A stretch of DNA of 64,000 bases from Mesaphorura yosii. Lineage: Eukaryota; Arthropoda; Collembola; Poduromorpha; Tullbergiidae. How positions within the stretch are numbered: the stretch's first letter is position 1; each line of letters begins with the position of its first letter. Below, one piece after another: positions 11,683-24,600 of the stretch. The translations under genes and the position numbers were made by a program. The notes beneath the pieces were generated by a model. The model saw nothing but the letters and a program-made list of their open reading frames with translations. It had not been told where the DNA came from and did not search any database. The stretch lies in NCBI GenBank assembly GCA_009869945.1, contig WIXG01000041.1, positions 186,001 to 250,000 on the forward strand, read 5' to 3'.

Positions 11683-14600
11683 CTTCTAACTCTACCGCCG
11701 CGCCACCGGATGAATATTGGTTGCAGATCCAGATTTTTTATTTTCGGAAGCGTACCCGAGCCGACGTTCATATTTTCAAGACTATACTTCGTAATTTAGA
11801 AATTCTGCAATACTTTCGCATACTTTAAATCACATGTACATGAGCATAGCTTAATAGAAAATATTTTGTATAATTAGCAAGTTCTGCCGAAGATAAGGCT
11901 AATGACTCGTCTCCTATTGGCTAATCATTGTAAATTGCAATGTAATTGTCATTCAGAATGACTATACAGTGCATGCGGAGGAAAGTGATAGTACAAAGTT
12001 CAAGGTGATTTAGATAGGGGCAATGAGAGGAGTCATTGATCTTCCTCGTCGTTTTTAAACTCCTACACCACAACATAGCAAAAACGACGTCGCTATAAAT
12101 GAAACGAGACAGACACGATCCGCAAAGTGCAATACTGCCTGCCTGCGTTGAGCAGATCAGCAGATGAGGGACGAATACTACACGAGAATATAGACATTCG
12201 TAACGAGTTGCACATTTTCGCCACATGCTCGTGTGAAAATCCGATTTCGTTTCTTTTCGTTGCATAGGCCAGAAGAGCAATTGTTCCACTGCAAGAATCA
12301 CGTTCTCGTCATCCGCGGACTGGCTGATGCCGCTCACCACAATCGTACATACAAGAACAAGATTAAAATTTAAATGTGCACAGCAATTGTACGTAACGTA
12401 GACATAACAGACTTAAATTACAGCGCTGACGTATTTAAACAATTCTTTCCCTGATCTGCTGCTCTTCTCTCTCTGCCTCGAACTTGATCGCGTGGGTTTA
12501 AAGACCGTGAAAGATTCCACGACCCACGACTTGTTTATTTACATGCAGCGGAAATGTCTTCGTCTTGACTTTGTACTTTTCTTGGTAGCTGGCGTACGAA
12601 AATGTGTTCCTTTCCAAGTGTATTACGACTACAATTTCGGACGACGGAATGATACAAATGAAAAGTTTCTTTGTCTTCTATTGTGAACGTTTAACTTTAG
12701 CGTATAGCACATTTTATTCCTTCACTTAGCCTTTAATCTATACATGCACTGCAGCTAAGTGCTCTAACCTTTCAGTCCTTCGCCTGCAGGCGCGATTTTT
12801 CGTAAGAACTTTTCCTAGTCCCGTATCACATCAAACCCGATCTAAACACACTGTAAAGTATTTCCGACGACACTTCTTGCATATCTATACCGTAATTATG
12901 ACTCGATAATGATAATAAGATCCTGTAATTGGATGTGATTTGTGACTTTTGTGTGCTTCGAAGAAACAAAATTCTATTTACCATATTTAGGATTATCATA
13001 AACGATAAAGACAAATCAGAGCGTATATTTATTTATAAACTGCAAATTTCTATTTCAGAAATATATTTCATAAAATAGGAGACGAGAAATTAATTTTAAA
13101 TTCTTACTCTACTGCTTATGCAAGAAATGCAAGAAATTATTCTATTCTTGGGTATAAACATCAGTTGTAGGTTTAGAATAGGAACGGCAAAAGCAAATTC
13201 TAGTTTATAGAAGCAAATTTATCTTTATTCACATGTACATAGAGAAAATATTAACTGTTAAGCATTTAATTACACTTCAGAGTGAGGCAAAAGCGCATTG
13301 GCGAGTTCCAATAGCGATTTTATTATTTAGCAGAGAATATTTTTTAGAACATTCAGAAAGTATGCGACATTGTTGGTGTTATTCGCAGTACGTGGTGATG
13401 TAGAATAATTCACGCTGTTTAAATCGGATTGTGTTCATATTTTGGTGATGATGCTACCGCTATACTGCTAAACTACTTTCAGCTAAGCTAATTAAATTAA
13501 ATACCGTAGGCTAGGAAGTTAAGCGCACCAAAGCACTAATTTGTTGAAAATGGAACGGAACTTTTTTTAATTTCATAGTTTCTTACTAAATAGCAATCAA
13601 AAAGAAAGAGTAAATTGAAAAACCTTGTTTCGTTATTTCGATATCTGAAACGTTGTAAAGTAATTTGTATTTGCTGCTGCACTTTGTGCAGTCGACGGTC
13701 GATTTTGTTTTGAATAGTTTATTGCTCAACAGCCAATGGAGAGACATCATGCTTAAAATGTTCAAAGTTATTTGTTTGGCTATGAAGTTTTTGTTATTAA
13801 TTTCTACTTTCTACGTCATGGAACCCGTAATTCATTACTACACAAACACATACGCTGGCTTATGTAACCGTGTTTGCTAAGATGTATTCGATAATATATT
13901 TGTTTATTTCTGTTTAGAGATGAACTTAAGATATTTAATGTTGGAATTGAAATTTATATGCTCCAACTAACGGGTGCGTATTAGTTTGAAAATATTTGAT
14001 GAAATTACCCTGTTAACCTGACACGTAATGCGTACCAAAAAATGCAAATACACTCAGGTTTTAGCGTCAAAATAAATTAACAGCGCGACGCACTCCCTGT
14101 AAATTAATTAAGCCTGATTAATACATGATACACGATAGCAATGCTCTGTAATACTTTTGGGTTCCTAATTGCTTCAATAAAATGATTTTGTTACAAGAAT
14201 GACAAAAGTCCATTTCAAACATGAGGAAGCTTTTATTTCGCCCATTCTTGTGCACTTACACGACCATGACAATTTAAATATTTTGAATATCTATTAGCAT
14301 TTTCCTCCTCAAAATAACTTATTTGTGACATAGAGATAAAGTATCTGCTGCAAATAGAGGCTATGGCAAGATTTTGAGACTTAAAACGAACGGGAGTAGA
14401 GCAATAAATATTTTTGACAGTGCGTAAAATATTTATGTTACATTTTTAGATCACAAGAATGGCTAGGTAGCATCACATTTTGAGTTAGCACTGCGAGGAA
14501 CTATTTCCACAGAAATGAGTGCAGGTAAGTAACTAAGACCCAATCCAGTAGCCTTTTCTTAAAAGTCCAATCACAGTTACGTCAAATGACCATGTGATTG

Positions 14601-15045
14601 CGTCTGAATTAAGGTAACATGTGAATCAATCTTAGTCGTAAATTAGAGTAGAATGATCTAGGATTAATACACAAGTAAAATCACGGGTGTACTCGAAGGA
14701 ATGTAAACTCAGTAAATTGTTGTCACGTCACGCCATTTGAGGAAGGTTATTGACTAAAGTATGCTGTTCATCCCAATGGAAAGGGACTAATGCTTTTGGA
14801 ATGTGTTAAGTGGTAGTAGAGTTAGCAACACGAGATCATGTGGGGGTATTCTACTATACATTATTTTATACAGCATATTTCTATTTTATCGCTTATGACT
14901 TTTGGTTTTTTGTTCTACGCAATACGCAAACTATGCACATAAACATTAAATATTTTTTCGTCTCGCGTTAGAGTCAAATTGATATCCGATCAATTTCTTT
15001 CGCACACTTTGGAGCAAATTATGAGTGTGATTTGCTGATTCGTAG
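11683..15045. other. Convergent 3' region between REPTOR and synaptojanin
   Basis: This is AT-rich sequence between two stop codons that face each other. It probably holds the two 3' UTRs. The clearest plus-strand poly(A) signal is AATAAA at 14176-14181, which would make the REPTOR 3' UTR about 2.5 kb; nearer variant signals are possible. Open stretches such as 11921-12340 (minus) have no domain and are read as chance. No RNA gene is recognised. Confidence 0.5.
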
Positions 15046-18000
15046 TTACTTCCGCGGCGGAATCGCTGGAGTCACCCGTGCAGGAATCGGCGGCACCGAA
15101 CCTTGCTGAGGTTGGGTTGCCCGAGCCGGAATCGGTGGAATGTTTTGGGTGGGCTCGCCTTGTCTCTTTGGAATGGGAGGCAAGTTTGACGGGGCCTCCT
15201 TTGTGGGGCTGCTGTGTACGTCATTTGCTCGAGGAGGCGGTGCCGGCTGCGTTGGTGATTGTCTGCTCGGGGGTGTAGGATTCGTCGGAGATTGCCTCGG
15301 CGGTGGTGACGGTTGTATGGGCGACTGCTGCTTTGGAGAATCCTTTGGCGAATCCTAAATTACCGCGAAATATTAATTAAGCAATTACAAGTTGGTGTCA
15401 CGTATTTAATTTTGACGAACCTTTTCTGGAAATTTTCGCTCAGCTGCGGGAGATCTTGGTGGCGGCGGTCGTGATGGTGCTGAAAGAGCAGGTCGTGGTG
15501 GAACTTTCGGCTCGGTGCTGTATCCATCTGTAAGCAACACATAAATGTAGACATACAGCACCATGACTTAAAGAGTACAGGAATTGTGCTATACTTTTAC
15601 CATAATTTGTATTTTTTGGAGCGACGTTATTGTTCTCTCCATTGGCCAGCAACGGAATAGTGTTATTAACACAAAGCGCCATTTCCTTCTCTAAATGATT
15701 CCTCCAATCTGGTGTCTTCAATGAAATGCTAATATGCTGGTGTCCGACCTATGAAACACAAGATAAGATCTCAAGTTAAATATCTCACAATTACACTACT
15801 AGAACTACATTTTCTTAGCAACACGCATCATACGAACCTGAATTGTTCTCAATTGTACAGCAGCCAATGCGCCAAGACCTTCACTAAACGTGACACGAAT
15901 TTCACTGCCCAAGTGTCTTACGAGCACCACTTGCCCACAAACTGCCAGTTCCCGCAATATAATTTCGTCGGTTTCATCCTCGAAGAATACGGCCGGGTCC
16001 TCGCTGGTTAATACGATGGTTGCATCTGGCGGTCCGAGTTGCTGCACAACTTCAGTGAAAATCCTATCTCGCCTCCGCTCGTCGACTATGAACGCTTCGA
16101 TTTCAATGACCGAAACAACTGGTCGATGATCGCTTTGTTTCAATTCAGCTCGGCCATAGTGCAAACAAGTTCCCATCTTCCAATTTGCAGGTAGCTCTGA
16201 AGATTCCAAAAATACACAGTTTTAAGCAATTATAAATTATGAAATGAAATGAAACGTTCTACAAGTGAACTTACTCATATCCCGCAGTGGCATTCTTCGT
16301 TTCCACAAGACGCGATCAGTCCAAGCCGGAATTCTTAGTTTCTCGCTTGTATCGTAGTCTTCAGAGAAGAGGTCGTACTTGTAAGTCGGAGCAAAGTTAA
16401 TCTGACCTTCTTGGTATCCTTCAAATACGGGATATTCCTCCTTCTCCCTCTCCATGGTCAACTGATCCTGACGCAGAAGAAGCGGCCAATCTTGACGGTT
16501 TACCAACTCGATGACTTCCTCGCGATCCATGGAAATTCGGTAGTTGAAATCACCACACCAAAACACGTAATCGTGCGAGTCCAATGTTCGGCCCTAATTT
16601 TTCAACGGCATGAGTTAAAGATACAAGAGCACCTGGTTTAAGTCAAACTCACCATTGGAAACAAAATTCTCCGACTAATTTCAAAGTAGTCATCAGCTCG
16701 TTCCTTAACTTGGGACTGACCAGCAGCAAAGTGAGAGCACACAAAGCAGATTGAGGTACTGTACAGCACGAATCGTATCGCAACACCTCCTTTATTTCCT
16801 ATGCGTGTAAAAAATATTTTCTGATAACATTTGACTAACGGGTTCCTAATGGAAAGCAACTTGGAATAACAGCTTACCAGTTGCTCCTCCCAGACCCGTT
16901 TTCACCGAGTCTGTCGCAACGTCACGAATGTAGGGAAGCAACTGTGGTCTTATGAAGACGTAGAGACACACGCCGACCAACTGCAATGAAGTCAAGAGCA
17001 CATAGCCCGTATCTCGGTTCAAAATCTTGCCCAACTCCTCCGCCCAAGCCTTCTTGTTTTCTGAACTAGCTGCCATAATGTTTCCTGCGTTCAAGTCTAC
17101 AATTTCTTGGAACCCAATTGCGTAAATGTCCGAAAGAGTTTCACCAACGAGATCTTCGTCCAGTGCTACCAAAGCTGTGGATACAAGAATGACGGGTTGA
17201 AGGTTCATTCGTTACTTTACAAATCAATGAAGCACGTGAGTGAGATAGATGAGAGACTTACGAAGAGACATAATCAGATAAGATACGCATTGAATAATAT
17301 TAAGAAATGTGTTACTCAAATTATTGGCAAGTAGTTTGTTCGATGCGATTCAAGGGGTTAATTGTAAGCATGGGTTTTTGTCCTTTTTGCTTTGTTCATT
17401 CAACTTACATGAGGTTCTTGAAATCTTGGCGGCATCCAGGAGCCAGTCTGATAGGGACAAATCTTTATACACCACAGAGCGAAAATGTTTGCCACCATTC
17501 ACATTGTAGGTGCCGACTGTGACTGTCAATGGCTTCGGCGTTGTGTAATCTTCCCAACGTTTCACCATCGCCCGGAGGACTACAGGAGGAGCTAATTCCA
17601 AAAAAAAAGATTCGCTCGTTGACAAATTGACGAATTGCGTACGTCATTGCAAGGTGCTTAGACTCACCGTGAAGGAAGTGGGGAGGCAGCAGTGATCTGG
17701 AGTAGCTTGTAATTTCTGTGTTGAAGGTATGCCCAAGCAGGAGGACGTCAATTGCTTCTTGTTTACTCTGGTCTAACAAATTATTTTGAATGGTTCTAGC
17801 AGCAGAACGAGCACCGTCCATTATCTAAGAAAGCAAGCAATTGTTTCACACAAAATTGCGACTAAACACCACAACCAAAGTGTAACGTTCGCTTACGAAC
17901 CTTCGATCCACCTTGAATGGCACCAGTGCCCGCATAGATTTTAGAAATTTCATTTCCATTATTAATCCACATTTGTCTGAATACTTCCTCAAAACGCGAG

Positions 18001-20093
18001 TAACTTTGCGGTTTGTCGAGCAGTTCCATACTTCGGAGTTGGTTTTCCAAAATCTGAAGCCAATACACCAAAAACACTTTATTTTATTAAAATCGTCTCA
18101 CTTCGCAGACGCAGCATTTCATTGAGCATTGGCGATATTAATATTACCTTGAGACCGATAAACGTTTGCACACAGTTTGTTCTGTCCAAACAATCTAGGC
18201 AATTTGTGCGTACGGCTCCCTTCTGAGTTCTGGAACGAAGTAGGGAAATATTTAATACGCCTGAGAAAATTTGGCATGCGTAAATAAAGTGGAACATTTG
18301 CCTCATGACATTCCCATTGCTGCAGCAGTAAAACTGGAATTCGGCTAAATGCTTCTCAATCATATGCTCGAATTTGTCGAGACCACGGTTCCCACGAACT
18401 TCTTGATGATAGTCAAATAGAATGTGAGCCACGTCTGTATGCTCAGGGTTCGTTGTGTGCTGAGTCTATAAAATCAATATCAATATCATTAAAATTCATT
18501 TCACGTGCAAGTGGAGAGATTGCAAGGAAGGAACACAATTTTCCGCTCACGTGGAATAAAGACGACAGCATCGCTTCACCCTCCTTGGAGCCAACTAGAC
18601 TGGTTCCTAGCAAGTTGACGATCACTAGCTTGCCGTATCTTTGTTTCAGCGCATGAAAATGTCTGGACAAAGCAGAGCATGATGCTTCAGCTCCTCGAGA
18701 AAGTCTTACTTTGTGAGATCCGACCTGAAAAAGAACGAAATACCGGTTAATGACTGATATGCGCCGAATGTAATCTAATACAACCGTACTTGAACACCAG
18801 GTTGTTCCCAGAAAAGTGGAACAGAACCTCGTGTTTGAAGAAAAGATGATATGTCTGATTCAGTTGATAAAATCTGTTCGGTCTCCACAAAATTTGCAAC
18901 ACTCCCGTCGTCGTTCGTTCCTCTCACATTAAATCTGAAAGCGAGCCCAGCCATCACGTGACCATGATATTTGATTTAAAGTTTCGCGTAAGCAACTCAC
19001 CGGGTTCCGGCCCTCTCGCAACTTAGCCTGGAGATTATCGCTGCCTTTACATTTTTGACACCAGCGTACACTGTCTTAATTTCAATGGAGCCACACGTTA
19101 TCTTCGTGAGCCACTCGTCAGTGTCAATGTCGTACCGAAGGAGGTGTACAAACAGTGTACGGTTCCTATAATAATTATAGGACAATGTCATAGGTAATTC
19201 CAATGATTGCACGCACGAAAAAAATTCCAGAAATGCACCCACCAGAAAAATTGATTTTCTGTTTCCTTGGCCAGAGTTCGTTTCTGCTCCGACAAAGTTA
19301 AATCATACGCTTCGTTACTTCCCGTCCATGAAAAGTAAAAAGTACCAGAGTTCAGCACTTTCTTAATCTAGGAAAAAAACAAACTATTTCGAAAACCCCT
19401 CATACAATTGCATTAATAATCGGATATTTCTTACTTCACTTATCCGCTCATCGTCTGGGAAAGGGCTTCGTAAGTTGATGAAAGTTGTCTGTGTCACGCG
19501 AAATATCTCCGTATCGCCAATTTTACCAACTGATACGCAGCCGCTCACCATAACCAAGTACATGAGCTGATCGTCCTCTGTAAAATAGATAACAGGAAGT
19601 TTAAAGTTAAAAATCAGTTGGGCATAGAACGAGAAACTGCAAACATTCGATCCAAGCTGGAAAATACTGACCATTAGAATTTGGAGCTTCAAAAGCAGCA
19701 TTAAATATCATAGTATTTAGTTTGCAAGTTTTGTTTATTAGTAGAAGGATTCCGAAATCCGAGCATTTCATTTTTGCAAAAAAGATTGGAACAACTCACC
19801 CGTATAAAACTGTAAAACACCTAGACATCCATAGAATGACTCCACCATCGGTTTGTAATTCTTCTTTATTGCTTGAACCTCATTGTTAGCTGTCACATAA
19901 TTAAAATTAATTGACTTTGACTACCTTGGTTCAACAAGAAGGCAGGTTCAAAAAACTTACTGATTTGGGCGACCACGTTTGACTCAAATAAAAGGGCATC
20001 TTCCTTAGTTCTATGCTTAAGTAAAATACTGAATTTATCTGTGGGAGCGCCTGTGATCAGCGACAGCACACGAAATGGTTTTCCAAGAGCCAT
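15046..20093 (-). CDS. Synj: Synaptojanin: Sac1 and inositol-5-phosphatase, Pro-rich tail
   Basis: This phosphoinositide phosphatase uncoats clathrin vesicles after endocytosis, especially at synapses. About 20 short exons run from ATG at 20093-20091 to the stop at 15048-15046. The N-terminal Sac domain begins [10 protein letters not shown] and carries the catalytic CX5R motif in [12 protein letters not shown] (about 18.2 kb). The 5-phosphatase domain starts [10 protein letters not shown] and has [18 protein letters not shown] and SDHRPV, all intact, so both activities are predicted. The last two exons encode a Pro-rich tail with repeated PPIPAR/PIPKR and PPRP units, typical SH3 ligands (endophilin, amphiphysin). 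Exon 3 is a 15-base microexon (19672-19686). An in-frame ATG at 20171 would add 26 poorly conserved residues; I prefer 20093 because the family starts there. Orthology is strong, but exact exon edges in the middle of the gene are by hand. Confidence 0.95.
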
Positions 20094-21666
20094 TGTTGTA
20101 AGGGACTGATTTGAGGGAGTTGACCAATCAGCAGATGAATTTTGAACTAGACCAGGAAGTCCAACTTCCAACCTGAATTTGAATATTTGTATGATCTTTA
20201 AGTTTGTGATAGAAAGTTAATCAAATGACCTACTTCTTCCGCCAACTAAATATCAGTCAGATGTTCCTTCGAGTATCTCCAATCAAACTGGTGAGTCTGC
20301 TTGCTGAAATCTAGACACAGAAAACATTAAATAAATAGTTAATCGATAGATCTAAACTCTGAAGTATGCACAGTACGGGATAAAGACTTACATTTTACGA
20401 CCGACCATAATTTTAATCCAGTTATCAACTCGTGGCTTTCTTAACCCACATTTTCAATCTTTGACCTAGTCTTCTATGCGTTGCTCCTACCTGCTTTCTT
20501 CGGATATGCAAGTCTTGGCAAGCAAATGGTAAACGTCAAATCACACTGTCTGCGTGAGTTTGTACTTGCACTGGGATTGCGCATTGACGAACTTGAAATA
20601 CTCTACTGAAAACTTTCTCCTTCTACTATCTACTATTTACTCTTCTACTTTCTACTGAATGACGGCTAAACACAGGACACGGGAAGGCGGTTACCCAAGA
20701 GCTAGCTGAGCCGAGCCAACTTTCCCCTGCTGCCTGGTGCTCAGCTAAACATAACGGCGGCCTAGACTGTTCATCTTCGTTACTTCATACACAGTCTGAA
20801 CGACGTACAGGCAGTCGTAGGGTGCGAGGCGAGAGATTTTAACGTGTTATACTGTAATGATAACCTTGAGTGTGGGGCTGCGAAAGAATCTTGGCTTGCG
20901 CTTGGCAAAATTCCTGCCGTGGTTCTTTGTTCCTCGTCAATCCGAGTCTGCTCGTTGAAGTAGCAGTGCTAAGTGCTTGATTAATGCAATCAGCTTGCAG
21001 TCATTCAATTAATTGATATTGCCATCATTTAATTCGACAGTTGATCTAATTCCAAATGCCAAATTAATTAGTATTAAAACAATTCATTAACAAGAACTTT
21101 AAATCCACATTCACCCTCCGTTTCCATGTCGAACGAAAAACAGAGGCTGAGGCCAAGCCACACAGGAGAAAGCCTCAAACGCAAAGTAAGTCTCATGCAT
21201 GCTTCGTACTCGAACTACTTGACTTTCACCTTTCTGGTTTCTTCTGTGAGGCATGCGATTGTTATGGCATTGGCTCCGACCAAGACTGAAAGCATTAAGA
21301 AAGCACATACAAACTATGAACGGCATGGCAAAGCAAGCAAGAGTCAAGTACTCCTTTAGTTCTTTTTGATTCATGCAATTGAGGTTCTTGAGTCCGCTTG
21401 GCCTGTGGCCTGAGTTAAGAACGGAGTAAAGCTTTCACTCACACTTCAGTCCAGTTCAAATCTAGCTAGCATACGGTCATGATTCATCTCACGGCACCGT
21501 GTTCGTCTCCTTTTCAATCCTACGCCGTTAAAGTGTTTGCATTCTCAAATTCCCCACGGCGGCAGGAGAAGCGTCTTGATTAAATCCAATTGCTCGCCGT
21601 AGTGTGGAAAGTGGAAGTCACTGAGATGACAGTATCAAAATAGATTTTCTCAATCATCCCGGAGCC
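20094..21666. promoter_or_regulatory. Divergent promoter region, synaptojanin / C12orf56-like
   Basis: The two genes point away from each other across about 1.57 kb, so this stretch must hold both promoters unless upstream exons lie further out. A likely untranslated synaptojanin exon lies within about 20170-20330 (minus). No clear TATA box, CpG island or repeat stands out. Divergent arrangement is seen directly; shared regulation is not shown. Confidence 0.5.
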
Positions 21667-24600
21667 ATGAAGAAGAGTTCCACAGTGGAAAGCTTTTGTC
21701 TACGGAATTCGTCGCTTCTGAATTACGGCAGCGTGCGGTGAGTTTAATTTACACTTAATGTGTAAATATGTAAACATGTTCACGGTTTATGACCCATTCT
21801 CACACCTCTGTTTTCGTTTATTTCCTCATTTCGCATTCTCAGGTATTATGAAAGCTGTGTAATTGCTACCAAGGGAGCTCCTTTCCTTTGCTACGTGATA
21901 CTCACTCATGATTCGCTGTTCGTCACCAAAAGTCCACCGTCCAGCCTCCTTTACACGATTCCTTTCGCACGGATTACGGACATCAGCCTGGTAAGTCACG
22001 GAATGCTGCCTTACAAACCAAGGCGCCATTGGCAATCAGATAACAAATTGCTTCACCCGATCATCAGTCTAGTCGTCTAGCCTTTGCGTGTACAAAATGA
22101 AGGGACCGCAAGCTGTTGGCGGGCATTTTAACATTTTTTGACCCCAGAAATCTCAGCCATCCTTTCTTTTTTCATTGTCAATGTCAGCTAAGAGTCGCGG
22201 GCCTATTGATTATAATTCTACAGTTGATTGCTAGCAAGGCCAGGCAAGAGGCAAGGTTCAAGCGACGTCTGCCGCAAAGCATAGCATAACAATTACATGA
22301 TTGATCGTTTTAATTGTGAAGCCAATACATAGTTCAGTTCAAGAAAGTGATAAATCACCAGCCACACTCGCCATACGCATAGCCAGTACTCAATACTCTC
22401 GGCACTTTGAATATTAATGAAGAATTGATTACTTCTTCCATCGATTGGCGCCACGGCAAAGCGCAAGGAAGTCACCAACTTGCTTGTTGCTTAGTTTGGG
22501 TTGGTGTCAAGCAGAACTGGAATGGAACGGAAAACAATTACGCCCCTCCAATTAACTTTTCATTTCATCGGGAATTTTCATTTCGTGAGTTGCTCTTTGC
22601 GACACAATATTTACTCAGCCGGGAGACGGAAAGTGCGGGTTGTAAGATGGCCCGCAGGCTGTCCTGGCGTGCAATTAAAGCATAAACCGCTTAGCGCTTG
22701 TGGGCTTTCACTTTCCTAACAAGTTAATGAGACCTGTCCGAAAATAGTGATCGGTTGTGAAATCAGAAGGATCGAAATAAAATCTGGATTTCGAAATACT
22801 AAATGCGTTCGTTTTCATTGCAGCCAGTCGACGCTCGTCTCCAGGAACAAAGTTGGCTTCGCGTTGATTTTCATGAGCAATCACATTCACATTTAAATCT
22901 AATCTCTTACGCAATATTATTCTATTACATCAAAGCCAAATGTGGAATAATATTTTATTGCCCCACAATCGCGCTATTCATTTGCGGATTAGATTCAGAG
23001 CTTGCATGCAATCCCTCAATTTAGGCGACGCTTTCTCAGCTGAATTGAATGGCATCATTCGTCTGATTTGATGGACGTTTTCGCGACGCGCGCGCGCTAT
23101 CGTCCGACTCTTTACTCAAGATTGACGACGCTTTTGCTTTTCTTGTGTGTGAAGAATTCATCGATTTTAATTTGTGGAAGAAACACGCGCACGAGAGCTG
23201 AGCTGAACCGGAATTGATAGTGGTTCATGCGCAGTTCGCGAAGCCTTTAGTTGATGAACATCATTCATTATGTATACGTCATGAGCGATGACAACTAAAG
23301 ACAATGTCAAGGCGAGGAGAAAAATTGCTCACAAACACAGTATTGATCCTCTTCACATTACATTAGGCCAGGCCACAGACAAGTATTGAGTGCGGCATGA
23401 TAAAACATTCAATTTCTTCCTGCCGCATTCCTTCTTTCATGTCGATGTCGCCAAATTTTGCACAAAGCACCGGCCACGAGGAACGCGAGTGTCCAATTCG
23501 TACATTGGTACAGCAAGACTTGCTGAATAAATCATAAATGCTAAAAGGGACCGCCATGTCGATGAGTCATGTGCATCTGCAATTCGTGATTTGCTGCGAG
23601 GAACTGCCAACGTCAATCTTCATTATCTTTGAATTTCCAAGTACTCAAATTAAAAACGTTCCAGGCACTAGTCACAATGCAGATTCGTGCTAATTAGGCC
23701 ACGAATCGTGGTTGTCCTTACCGCAGTGTTTATTTAAATGAGATCAAAGTCATATTTGAAAGCTTGAGCGCTAGATTTCACTTACAATTTTCAAGGGGAC
23801 CTGACATGATGCCATTACTAGCGGACTAGCAAGCAGAGTTGCTCTGATTTCATTTCCATAGATTTAAATCTCCGCTTCACTACTGCCCATTTGCGGCTGT
23901 GGCATTGGGGCACTTTCTCTGCCAGGTCAATTCTTTCCCCAGCGCATCGTGTGTCCGTACTGGGACCGGCCGTCATTCATTAACCTAGACCCACAACACA
24001 ATGGCACACCGCCTGCTATTATGGTATGGTACTAATGGAAGAATGGCGTGTGAGTGGCTGTGCCTTTGTCTGACTTTGCCTCACTTCCGATCTCTCGGTC
24101 GGTCGGCTGTTGTTTCTTCTATGCCTTCTGCGCCGCGTTCATAGGTGCGATATTGGCAATTTTTATTTCGGCATGCATGCATGCATGCTGCTATGGCAAG
24201 AATAGAACCATAAAAGAAGTGGCTTGACCTTCAGCTTTGCTTTCATTGTTCGCTCGACAAACACGGTCAGACCTCGGGGAACGAGCTGCCGCGTGGTCTT
24301 CTTGTTTACCTAAGAAGTCGGAAAATCAGAAGTATCATGAGACTCATAACTGCTCACCGCAATTCAGAGTAAATATTAATATGTACACAATTTGACGAAT
24401 TTGCATGGCCACGTCAATTCTTGCGTCGCGGCACACGTCTGATTTGATTACTCTCGAATTTTCAGGTTGCGGACCGCGAGACGTTGGTTCGTGGCGGCCC
24501 CAACAACAACTCGTATATTTGTCAACACGTCAGAATCGCTTACAAGCAGGATGGTTTAGAGAAGTCGAAAAAGAAGTTGCAGCACGAGAAAGACTCTGGG

